A stretch of 64,000 bases of DNA from Takakia lepidozioides (GCA_030704615.1 CM060734.1:14942001-15006000), one strand, 5' to 3'. Numbered from the stretch's first letter, positions 44,391 to 53,539 are shown. The notes: generated from the letters alone by a model not told the origin. Made by a program: numbers and translations.

Positions 44391-44680
44391 GAGAGACACG
44401 GGAAAGGGGCAAAGAGTGCAGATGGAAAAGGCGTGAGAGGGGTGACTGAGTAGACACGACAAAAGAAGATGAAACGGTGGTGATGCACCACTTGGGTTCG
44501 AAAGGCTGGGATGAAAGTGTCTCCTCGTGGACTATGCGTCATTATAAAATTTGAATCGTCAAAGGTACGCCTGCCGTCCGCAAAATAAACATCATTAACC
44601 AACGGTCAGGCCGCGCCGCCTCCTGCCACTTCAGCCAGCATGAGTGCAGACATGAAAATGTGGTGCCGGATTTCTGTTGG
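44391..44680. other. 5' flank of the methyltransferase gene
   Basis: Upstream of the ParB-like gene first exon. Ends with a diverged S3-type palindrome (about 44653-44676) directly beside the retroelement breakpoint at 44681. No promoter element could be assigned. Confidence 0.35.
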
Positions 44681-45836
44681 TCCACGTGTTCATGTAAGCA
44701 GAGTTCGTGCTTTCATGGGGTTGGCAAACTACTATCGTCGGTTTGTCAAGGGATTTAGCAGCATTGCGAAGGCTCTTACCAAGTTGACCAAGGTGGGTTA
44801 GGAGTGGTAGTGGGAGGAGGAGTAGGAGCAAGCCTTTGAGGAACTCAAGGCTCGGTTGACTTCTGCGCCTATTCGGGGGCGGCCTTTCAAGCTACATAGG
44901 GATTACAGTATGTTGGGGATTGGAGCAGTGCTCACGGGGTGCTCACACAGGTGGATGACGAGGGAAGAGAGTTTGTAGTGGCATATGTCAGCCGCTCGAA
45001 CAATGATGCCGAGGCGAAGTATAGTTCATATGAAGGGGAGTGTCTAGCTGCAGTATGGGCAGTGACACATTTCAGATGCTACCTCTATGACAATCTCTTC
45101 ACCCTTGTCACGGATCACCAACCATTGAAGTGGTTGATAGAGTCAGACAAGCTTACAGGGAAGCTTGCACGGTGGGCACTTATGCTTCAAGAGTACGACT
45201 TCTAGGTGGTGCATCGAGCTGGTATAGTCAATCGGGATGCAGATGGGTTAAGTCGTAATCCATGCACAAGCGAGCATGATGATACTGGAGCTCAGTGACA
45301 TGGTGAGACGGATGAGGAGATAGTGCCAGGATGACATGCATCTGCCTTTTTGTGCATTCTAGCAATGGGAGCTCTGCAAGCTGGTCCATCCCATAGGATT
45401 GGTCATGTAGATGGTATGCATGACGATCCGGAGATCAGTGAGGAGCTTAGTGGTGCCAAGGATGTGAATGAAGATGCAGCACTATTGGCCTACCTTCGTA
45501 CCAGAGAGACAACAGCCAGTGTGACTGCTAAGGAGAGAGATCGGATCCTACAACGAGCCAAGGAGGTTCAAGTGGGAGGGGATTCACCTACTCCGTGTAT
45601 GGGAGAATGGACGAGTGAGGATTGTGCCTCACCCAACATAACGAGTGCGATTGGTACGCCATACCCATGAGGAGTTGGGGCATTTTGGGGTGCGGCGCAC
45701 TCATAGTTTGCTGCAAGGACAGTGTTGGTGGCGGGGCATGCACTCGGATGTGCAGCAGTTAGTGGCAAGGTGCATGATGTGTGATAGAGTGCAGGCTTCT
45801 TTCAACGCACCTACTCCACAATTGCATCCTTTACCC
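44681..45836 (+). pseudogene. Gypsy RT end, RNase H and integrase HHCC region (retroelement copy 1, second half)
   Basis: Starts abruptly in RT (SRVRAFMGLANYYRRFVKG), then an RNase H region (FVVAYVSRSNNDAEAKYSS, LFTLVTDHQPLKWLI, RDADGLSRNP), a linker and the integrase zinc-binding segment (HEELGHFGVRRTHSLLQGQ, CMMCDRVQASF). It stops at HPLP, where the minus-strand element continues into the integrase core. Several stops (near 44802, 44814, 45205, 45297) and frame changes. It begins exactly where the 36.65 kb RT fragment ends, on the opposite strand. Confidence 0.85.
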
Positions 45837-46023
45837 TGTCGTGCGCATACATATCGCTACACAACTACATCGCTGTCCAAAACCACACAACACATGTGCA
45901 CACCACCCACTAGTATACCACTAGTCCACCACTAGTCCAACCACTAGTCCAACCACTAGGCTACAACTAGTCAGTCACTAGGCTGCCACTATGCTGCCCA
46001 CTATGGCAGTCACTAGTCCACAC
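45836..46023. repeat. 188-bp direct repeat, left copy
   Basis: Nearly identical to 46353-46540: CTGTCGTGCGCATACATATC, many CCACTAGTCC words, ending CAGTCACTAGTCCACACAAT. The internal CACTAGT/CTAGTCCA words are themselves repetitive. Confidence 0.9.
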
Positions 46024-46352
46024 AATGATAAAGAAGAAGAATACAAGCACAAGCTCATGCGAGCTCACAAAGCTGAAGCATAAACTCATGCATATATAAC
46101 CTCATCACTCAAATACAAGTCAAGCCAAGTGCACCCCACGCCATGGGGAATCCACACTACGGCGCCATAGCTAGGCGCGGTGAGGCTCAACTCGAGAAAG
46201 ATGAGCCTCCCGCGCTTGCCGTGAAGATAACCACTCCAGGGCCTAAATCTGCCTTGACCCCTGGATTGACACTTGGGCCAATCCCAAATGTCAATATGTA
46301 AAAGCTAGCTATTTCCTAGCTAGTTTCACAGTAGTGGTAAAATAACTTGACA
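46024..46352 (-). mobile_element. Truncated 3' LTR fragment of the minus-strand DNMT retroelement
   Basis: About 329 bases almost identical to 55970-56298 (I count one clear difference, CACAG for CACAC near 46330). Minus-strand start TGTCAAG at 46352. Flanked on both sides by the 188-bp repeat. The near identity with the 5' end of the repeat at 56298 fits the two LTRs of one element, this one cut short. Confidence 0.65.
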
Positions 46353-46545
46353 GCTGTCGTGCGCATACATATCGCTATACAACTACATCGCTGTCCAAAA
46401 CCACACAACACATGTGCACACCACACACTAGTATACCACTAGTCCACCACTAGTCCAGCCACTAGTCCAACCACTAGGCTACAACTAGTCAGTCACTAGG
46501 CTGCCACTATGCTGCCCACTATGGCAGTCACTAGTCCACACAATC
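46353..46545. repeat. 188-bp direct repeat, right copy, next to a polypurine tract
   Basis: Same sequence as 45836-46023. On the minus strand it is preceded by GCTAGGGGGGCGATTGTGTG, which looks like a polypurine tract followed by TG. It could therefore be the start of another LTR type. Confidence 0.75.
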
Positions 46546-46802
46546 GCCCCCCTAGCTGGTGCTTAGGTCCCTCTAAGTCCAGGTAGCCACAAGATGTGAT
46601 AGTGACCATAGCCTCACTAAGTCCTCCACCATTATCCCTACTACACTCAAACTCGATAGATCAAGAGGCCGGGTGCAAGAGTTGCCCCATCATTAGTCGC
46701 CGTCTTGCAACCTGTGAACTTGAGCTTGGGATCTCATGTATTGACTCCTATGAGCTTGGCCTCCCATGTCTTGTTAGCTGCCTCCAGTCATGTCCACTGC
46801 CA

Positions 46803-48113
46803 CTATCCCAAGCAGTGTGGACACAACCAATCTCCGTCAGGAACCTTCTCAAGAGGTGGTGGCAAGCATCCCATATGCCAACCCCTTGAGCATCGATCAC
46901 ACACCAGCATGGTGGCTGCCCCTTTGGCAAACCCACAGAGCATGCACCTCAAACCTGCAGGTACCACTGCCAAGTTTGGGTCAACTCTACCATCGACATT
47001 AGGAAGGTGACATGACGCACAATTACGCACATGGTCCTTCCAAGTCATGCCATCCCGACCCTCCAAGATCAGGACCCCTGAGGGCAACACCTCTCGAACC
47101 CTCAGAATAACACGCCCTGCAGTAACATCCAGAGTCGTAGGAGCAGTCTGCTGCAAATAAACATAGTCACCAGGGCTAATCCTTCGAACCCCAGGATGAT
47201 ATCCTCCACCACGTATAGTGGCATACCTCAACGTATCACGATGCTGTGCAATGGCAAGGTTCTCAAAAGCCATGGGCATGACTTTCTTGAACAACTCTGC
47301 ACGCTGATCACATGCACGTACCCACACGTCCGGATCGTCAAGGTTAATGACTTGAGCAGTGTCCCTACGAATGGCTGTAGGCAAATCCGGCTCTCGGCCA
47401 AAGAGAAGGAAATATGGTGAGAAGGAGGCAAGTGATGCTTGTTTGCTGAACCTGTAGCCCATGGTTAACCAAGGAACATGAAGATCCCAATCTCCTAGGT
47501 GTCCCTTCTGCAAGCCATACTTGCGCAAACCCCTCTTCACCGTCTGAACAACTCTCTCTGCCAAGCCATTGGCCTCAGGATGATCCCGAGAAGTGGTGCG
47601 GTGGTCTATCAAGGCTTTATTACACAAAGCCTGAAACTCCCCCAAGAACTCTCTCCCTTGGTCCGTGAGTACCTCAGCTGGAGCACCAAATCGGCTAAGC
47701 ACACGATCCAAGAATGCATACGCAGCCCCCTCACTAGCCTTGTCAGGCAATGGAACCAACTCAATCCACTTGGAGAAGTGCTCCACCATCACCAACACAT
47801 ATCTGTGGTGACGCATAGTCAGTGGCAACGGTCCTGCGAAGTCAAGACTCCACCTGTAGCCCAATCCCATGATTGGTAAAGGATGCAACTGTGGTGTAGG
47901 GGTGTTGAATGAAGCACGCACCCTGTCACACACCATGCACCTAGCCACGAACTGTTGCACCTCTGTATGCATACCACGCCACCAATACTGCCCCTGCAGT
48001 AAACTGTGAGTCCGTCGCACTCCAAAATGCCCCAACTCCTCATGGGCATGCCGCACTAACCGTGCACGCTGTGTGGGGTGAGGCACAATCCTCACCCGAC
48101 CATCCTCCCACAC
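46803..48113 (-). CDS. Retrotransposon integrase with C-terminal PHD finger
   Basis: One open frame of 436 codons. HHCC zinc-binding region at about residues 20-60 (HAHEELGHFGVRRTHS, CMVCDR). Integrase core with catalytic acidic residues in YRWSLDFAGP (~93), LTDQGREFLG (~157) and DHPEANGLAERV (~190). Then a beta-rich GPY-like C-terminal part (GDYVYLQQTAPTTLD, VREVLPSGVLILEGRDG). Residues ~389-435 form a canonical C4HC3 PHD finger: CMLCG, CDRCSRGWHMGC, DGDWLCPHC. PHD fingers read histone H3 tails. In chromoviruses a chromodomain occupies this place. This domain is the best preserved part of the element. Confidence 0.9.
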   Translation of the reverse strand: MWEDGRVRIVPHPTQRARLVRHAHEELGHFGVRRTHSLLQGQYWWRGMHTEVQQFVARCMVCDRVRASFNTPTPQLHPLPIMGLGYRWSLDFAGPLPLTMRHHRYVLVMVEHFSKWIELVPLPDKASEGAAYAFLDRVLSRFGAPAEVLTDQGREFLGEFQALCNKALIDHRTTSRDHPEANGLAERVVQTVKRGLRKYGLQKGHLGDWDLHVPWLTMGYRFSKQASLASFSPYFLLFGREPDLPTAIRRDTAQVINLDDPDVWVRACDQRAELFKKVMPMAFENLAIAQHRDTLRYATIRGGGYHPGVRRISPGDYVYLQQTAPTTLDVTAGRVILRVREVLPSGVLILEGRDGMTWKDHVRNCASCHLPNVDGRVDPNLAVVPAGLRCMLCGFAKGAATMLVCDRCSRGWHMGCLPPPLEKVPDGDWLCPHCLG

Positions 48114-48116
48114 TCA

Positions 48117-48610
48117 AAAATAGGTGTATCCCCTCCCACTTAAACCTCTTGGCTCGTTGTAGGATCCGATCCCTCTCCCTGGCAGTCACAGTGGCTGCCG
48201 TGTCTCCCGTGCGGAGGTAGTCCAACACAGCCGAATCCTCATGTATATCTCTGGCACCACTTGGCTCATCACTAGCCTCAGGGTCCTCAGACACTCCGTC
48301 TACAGTCATCCCTGTTGTAGGTCCAACCTGACCTCCCGATGCCAAGATACACAAAAATGCAGATGCGTGCCATCCCAACATCATCTCCTCGTCCGTCTCA
48401 CCATGCCACCGAGCTCCAGTGTCATTTTGCTGGCTCGTGCGTGGATTGCGACTCAATCCATCCGCATCCTTATTGACCAAACCCGGTCGATGCACAACCT
48501 AAACATGTCTCTCATGCTCCTCCACCGTAGCACAAGAGGCAAAGCAATTCCTGCAAGCCTCAGGAACCGCCGTATACGTCGTCTCTCTCCTCTAGTGACA
48601 ATAGGTCCAA
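48117..48610 (-). pseudogene. RT remnant joined to the RNase H tail and linker
   Basis: The minus strand near 48540-48510 encodes TVEEHERHV, a short piece of RT also present at 36.8 kb. It runs directly into VHRPGLVNKDADGLSRNP, the end of RNase H, so most of RT and RNase H is deleted. The linker (WHASAFLCILASGGQ, VTARERDRILQRAKRFKWEG) matches the plus-strand copy at 45.3-45.6 kb. A frame change at about 48115 separates it from the integrase frame. Confidence 0.75.
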
Positions 48611-48714
48611 TGTCAGGCTCTCAATTGTCCTCCGTAACTGCAACCTTAAGTCCAGCAGACTTAGAGGTAGAGGACGCGTCCCGTGGTTGCTATGCTGCAA
48701 CCTCTTGAGCAGTA

Positions 48715-49192
48715 CTCTCTACCTACTCAGTCAATGTTGCAGTAGTTAGTGGAGCCTAATGCTGACAAGCATGAGCGAGCAATGGGTTTTACCACTGGTA
48801 CCACGGCGGTGTCGTCTCTTTCTGAGGCATCACGTCGTCAAGTGTTGGGGCAAGCAATGGATCTCAATTGCTTGACCTGGATTATCAGCTTGTCTATGGC
48901 TAAGCAACGCAAAGTGCGGAGTACACTTCCCTCGATGGTCTCTCTGCCTACCGAGACGGTACAGGCAGTGAGTGGGGGCGAGCTGGTGAGGACCACATGG
49001 CGAAGTCATCCATGGCACACGTGGGAGGTGCTCGAGGTTCAGAGGGAGTTGGCAACCAAGGCAGCTGTGGTAGATGAGGTTGGGGATTCTTCTCGGGTTG
49101 AGGAGGTCCTCAATGATGAGATGATGGGGCAGGATGAGGTCTTGATTACCTACACTGCTCAGCTTCCCAGGATCGCATGCTTTCCGGGATAG
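48715..49192 (+). pseudogene. C-terminal part of the DNMT3-like methyltransferase, in inverted orientation
   Basis: The plus strand reads DKHERAMGFTTGTTAV, then SEASRRQVLGQAMDLNCL, the pattern at the end of DNMT3-type enzymes (ERxxGFPxxYT ... RxxLLGxxW). It continues as an acidic linker (AAVVDEVGDSSRVEEVLN). The N-terminal two thirds of the same enzyme are on the minus strand at 49.2-50.0 kb. The segment of about 0.5 kb has therefore been inverted within the element. Confidence 0.65.
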
Positions 49193-49199
49193 TGGACCT

Positions 49200-50030
49200 G
49201 GCCTCCTGTGGGATGCTGCTCGTGGTTGACCTACCTTGTTGACCACTGCCAAAGGCGAACGGTCATCGTGTCTCATACACTGAGACTGCCTCCTTGTGTC
49301 CAGAATGCCATCCACTATGAGATGTGCTGGCCGCTGCACCCCATCAAATGCACGCTTGAGCAGTGCGGGTGGCATCAAGTTAGTCCACCATAGCTGTGGA
49401 CGATGAGCCCGTGACCCCACTGTAGCTGCATCTAGCAACACTACTGACCCAAGCCATGACCGGACTTGATGCACACTGGCCATCACCCTAGCCCGAGAAT
49501 CGCCCATCAGTGGCACATTCTCCAAGATGTATGCTGGAGATACAGCTTGATGAAGCTGCAAGTGGCGCAAAACCCGCACCATCTCCCAAAACAGACCCGA
49601 CCTCGAGTCTCGCAATCCATTGCCATGCCCGGCTAATGAATGCCCTTGGCAGGGCCAACCTGCCACTACCAGATCAATGGAGCCAACCCGCTCCAAATCC
49701 TGCGCCCCCAGCAACGAAATGTCTGCTGGCAAGGTCTGCTGATATCCATGAATTGCAGACACCAACAACAACTCAGGGTACCGCTGCACCAACTGAGCAA
49801 CATGGCAACGTGAAACGCGTCGTGTAGTCTCATCCCTCTCCACATACAGGTAACGTCGAACTCGTACACCTGCCTGTAACACAACAGCCAATCCGGTGCT
49901 GATCCCGCCAAACAAGTCCAGAAGACAAATGCCTTCATCCGGATACTGCCACACAATAGGTGTGGTGTCCAATGGAGACAACTGAGGTGGTCCTGGTGCA
50001 ATCCCCGCACTCTCCTCCTCTCCTGACGGT
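49200..50030 (-). pseudogene. DNMT3-like cytosine-5 DNA methyltransferase domain of the retroelement
   Basis: In the frame starting by 49981: motif I LLDLFGGISTGL (residues ~20-31), SAM-pocket acidic residue in YLYVERDE (~45-51), motif IV VVAGWPCQGHS with the catalytic Cys (~111), motif VI YILENVPLMG (~151-160) and motif VIII VLLDAATVGSRAHRPQLWW (~181-199). The AHR..W form and the ENV..MG context are typical of DNMT3/DRM-type rather than DNMT1 enzymes. All catalytic motifs seen are intact. After residue ~254 the sequence is antisense to the inverted segment. The upstream protease is in another frame, overlapping near 50020. Confidence 0.85.
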
Positions 50031-50991
50031 ACAAAGCCTCCACCCAGGCTTGTTGCACCCGTCGATCAGCATCCCGTTGCACATCCTTGCTCGTGCCCCA
50101 CAATGGAGTCTGAGCAACCATGGTAGGCAACTCCGCCATACCATACATGTCATCCTGCTCTCCCGGAGGTGGCACATCCTCTGAATGAGCGTTGCCCTCA
50201 AGCAACTCTCTAGGCCAACTCACTGCCGCTGTGAATGCTGCTAGTGTCGGCATCTTGCCTCGCTGGACAACCGCAACTCCTCCTATGAACGTCACAGGGA
50301 GCTGCACACGCCGGCCCTCCCTTGACTGCCATGCAGGCCTATAGGAAGCTGACTCCTCCCAGAAATCCAAGGTGAAGCTCATGGGGTACAACACTGCCCC
50401 GCTAACCAGGACATCATATGAGACCGCGTCTGTCACAATGGCCTTGGCTCGCATCACTGAGCCCTCTGTAGGGTGATCCGGCCGTAGTCTGATAGCCAAC
50501 TCACGCAGTGTCATGCCGCGAGCCTGCTCCGATCCTCCCAGAGACGTCTGTATCTGGAAAGGACAAGGCTCCATATCCGCCTCCGTGAGGCCCAAGCCTG
50601 CAATAGCAGCTCTGCCCAGCATCAATGGCTGAGCTCCCGAGTCCAACAAGACCCGCAGTGGCCGGTACCTCTTGCCTGCTGGTCCACTCAAACAGAAAAT
50701 GCCATCCTGGTTGTATAACATGACAACTCCAGGTGTCACCATGGCGCGCTCAATGGCTGGCCTAGCTGACAGCTCCATCAACCTGGCAGCTGCAGCTTGC
50801 CATGGCGCCGCCGTGGCAGTCTTGACCCTCAAATCCGAGGATCCCTCCGGCACTACACCTCCCACTATCTCCGCAGAAGATGAAGTAACCTCCCCACTCT
50901 CACAGAATGTAGCTGCCAGCCTGAACACCTCAGCTGGTCTTACCCCCAGCGTCGCAATCATGGTAGCCGAGAACAATAGAGCCTGGCACAC
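50010..50991 (-). CDS. Retroviral-type aspartic protease region of the retroelement
   Basis: In the frame starting at 50991, VLLDSGAQPLMLGRAAI at residues ~112-128 is the active-site DSG motif of a pepsin-like retropepsin, followed by YDVLVSGAVLYPMSFTLDFW. It follows gag with an overlap of about 30 bases in another frame, which suits translational frameshifting or decay. The 3' end of the frame (below about 50010) overlaps the methyltransferase and is probably not translated in this frame. Confidence 0.75.
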
Positions 50992-52826
50992 AGATGTGGC
51001 CGCACACTAGTTGTCGTAGCCTTGGCAACATTAGGTAGTGGTGCTACCCGTGTAGCTCTCCCCAATGGCATAGTAACCTCCGCCTCGATAACAGCCGGGC
51101 GAGAACTAGGTGTCATGGATGGCGTCGACACTGTCTCCGCCAATGTGAATGACTGAGGAAGCCTAGCCTGACGGCTTGCCTCCCCACGCTGTGGATCCAA
51201 CTCCACCTCTGCACCTCGTGGCTCAGGAACTCGTGCTCCTCGAGTCACGGCTGCAGCAGACTCCACCTGCACTAGTGGTAGTGCTGCTCCACACATGAAT
51301 CCCATGCCTCCCATATCTCCTCCCTCAGGAGCAGGAGGTGGACCATCCGGCCTTAGAGCCGGTACTACCTGAGCTGTAGCCATGGCAGCGAGCCTCTGCT
51401 CTAGCTGCTGAAGCCGGTTGGCCATGCCTTGGTCAACCCCTTGACCTCCGCGTCCTTGGCCATGTTGAGCTTGCCCTTGGCCTGCACCTCGTCCTCTCTG
51501 GGCTGCTCCACCTCGCCCCCGGCCACCATTGTTCCCTTGGAACTGGCCTGGGCGCAACTTAGGATGCAAACCATAACACTGGGCCTCTCGATGCCCGTGC
51601 TTGCCACAATGCCCACACTGCAACTGTGCAGGCTGTGCATGTGCCGGCCCTTTGCCTCCCTCTGGGCAATCCTTCTTGACATGGGGTCCTCCACACGTCC
51701 AGCACACCACATCCGCCCGTTGTTGCCCAGCAAATGAAGGGAGAGACCCTTGCATCTGAGGTCCTCTCTGCCCTTCCCTGAGCTTCACCTGAGCCCCCTT
51801 GTTACGTTGAGGTAGTGGTTGGCTAGGAGCACCACTACCCCGTGGTGTCTCCTTAGCAAATCCCACCATGACCACTCGTTCCTCCACCATGTTGAGCTCT
51901 ATCCGCTCTGCCAGCAAAAACACATTTGCTAAGGTGGGTTGGGCCGCTTGTAGGAGAGTTGCATCCCGCACCCTTCTCCTCAGCTCCTTGTCCAATATCC
52001 CATACCAGAATTGGACTGCCTGAGCTTCCGTAACCCCTTGGGTTACATTTATCAAGCGCCTCATGCGAGTGAAAGCCTCCCTCAAGCTCTCAGTCGGCTT
52101 CCGTTGGAACTCTTGCAAGCTCCGCAACTTCTCTGTCCTCACCCCTTGGTAGTTCCCTCTCAACTCTTCGAAGAACTCCACAACAGGGTTGAAGGCAGGC
52201 ACGGGTGCTAGTGCTGGTGCGGTAGTGGCTTGGGTGGACGTCGTAGCTACTGTACCACCAGTCCCACTAGTCCCACTGCTACTTGCTGAAGCTGCCGGTG
52301 CAGCGGCAGGTGTAGCCACTGCCCTCGTGGCTCTAGTGCCCCTAGTGATGGAGACATAGTCGGGTGACCAGTACATCCTCCACTCCTCGATCTCAACCTC
52401 ATGCCCCCGCCTGAACTCATGGTAATCATCCATAGGCGGCCCCTCAAGGTGCTGAAACAGCCCCTTCCATGCCATGAAAGGCGTAAATAGTTGTGGATTG
52501 CGCATTTGCTGCAAATCACACCAACTATCAAACTCTTGGATAAAATCATCCAACTCGATGGTGCCCACCGCCCCAGAGTACCCTCGTGGCCCCTTGGTAG
52601 CTCCATACATCTCCTCCATTGTGTCCCACAACAATGGCAAAGAAACAACTTGCACCGCCGGTATGAGTCCTCTTGATTCACAATCCGAATCAGAACCTTC
52701 AGTAGAAGACACAGGAGGTGAAGGTGGCCTAAACCGCACACCTCGTCTCGTGTACCCACTAATATTGCTAGTGCTCGAACCGGCACTGTCCCCAGCAACT
52801 AGTGGCACCTCCGTGTTGACACTCAA
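50958..52826 (-). CDS. Retrotransposon Gag protein with two CCHC zinc knuckles
   Basis: 622 codons, intact. Central gag domain: FFEELRGNYQGVRTEKLRSL, SLREAFTRMRRLIN, AVQFWYGILDKELRRRV. Two CCHC knuckles near residues 372-385 (CWTCGGPHVKKDC) and 403-416 (CGHCGKHGHREAQC), then an RGG/Gln-rich tract (GGRGRGGAAQRGRGAGQG). Gag packages the element RNA into particles. Start chosen as the first ATG of the frame at 52826, 5' of which lies non-coding LTR/leader sequence. Confidence 0.9.
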   Translation of the reverse strand: MSVNTEVPLVAGDSAGSSTSNISGYTRRGVRFRPPSPPVSSTEGSDSDCESRGLIPAVQVVSLPLLWDTMEEMYGATKGPRGYSGAVGTIELDDFIQEFDSWCDLQQMRNPQLFTPFMAWKGLFQHLEGPPMDDYHEFRRGHEVEIEEWRMYWSPDYVSITRGTRATRAVATPAAAPAASASSSGTSGTGGTVATTSTQATTAPALAPVPAFNPVVEFFEELRGNYQGVRTEKLRSLQEFQRKPTESLREAFTRMRRLINVTQGVTEAQAVQFWYGILDKELRRRVRDATLLQAAQPTLANVFLLAERIELNMVEERVVMVGFAKETPRGSGAPSQPLPQRNKGAQVKLREGQRGPQMQGSLPSFAGQQRADVVCWTCGGPHVKKDCPEGGKGPAHAQPAQLQCGHCGKHGHREAQCYGLHPKLRPGQFQGNNGGRGRGGAAQRGRGAGQGQAQHGQGRGGQGVDQGMANRLQQLEQRLAAMATAQVVPALRPDGPPPAPEGGDMGGMGFMCGAALPLVQVESAAAVTRGARVPEPRGAEVELDPQRGEASRQARLPQSFTLAETVSTPSMTPSSRPAVIEAEVTMPLGRATRVAPLPNVAKATTTSVRPHLCARLYCSRLP

Positions 52827-53530
52827 CCGGTCATGAACATGTCCCTAACCCCCTCTCCACAAGGTAACCGGGTAGAGAACCTGGTGCGGCTTAGGGTTTG
52901 GAATACTAAGTTCCTAACATAGCCTACACCTGTACCTGCATCCACCGCAAGCACTCCTATGGTTGGCTGGTCATCACCTCCAACCTCACCACAGGAGAAA
53001 CAATGATGGTCTGGCTGGTCATCACCCCAGCCTCACCATCGACAGCATGCTCTAGGACTGGCCGGTGATCAAATCCGGACCAATCACCTATAAAAACAAG
53101 CGCCCACACAAAACTAGCATGGCGCACAGTCAAGCATGCAGGTATGGAGGGGATCCAAACACAAGAAATCAAAACGACAACTCCCCCACACCAAAAACAA
53201 CTCCACGGTGCTGCTCCTGCAAGGACACCCCAGCCCAAAACCCGGACTGACTCTTACCTCCACCTACGGAAAGGTCTTGGCCTAATGAGAGGGTGGAAAC
53301 TACGAGGAAGAGAAGCTAAAGCAATGCCTAACCCCAGCATGCCCTCATCCCAACACTCTTCCTCTCCTCTCTTCCCTCACTTGCATGACCATGGGAATAT
53401 CATGAAGATACTCCTCAAACCGCCCTCCACGAGCTTCAAAATTCGGCCTTCAAGACCACATACCAGTCCTTATGCAGTCCACCAGTGCCTCCACAAGTCA
53501 GCACAGGCCATCCACAGGTCAACACGGGCC
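52827..53530. other. Leader/LTR-proximal region of the DNMT retroelement
   Basis: Contains two copies of GGCTGGTCATCACC (about 52965 and 53020) and, on the plus strand, TATAAAAA near 53091. No primer-binding site complementary to initiator tRNA-Met was found. The LTR/internal boundary probably falls here. Confidence 0.4.
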
Positions 53531-53539
53531 ACCACAGAC

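Noticed and set aside
48830-49200. The full 383-codon minus-strand ORF as one methyltransferase protein
   Set aside because: Below about 49220 the frame is antisense to a plus-strand DNMT3 C-terminal segment; only the first ~254 codons are real methyltransferase sequence.
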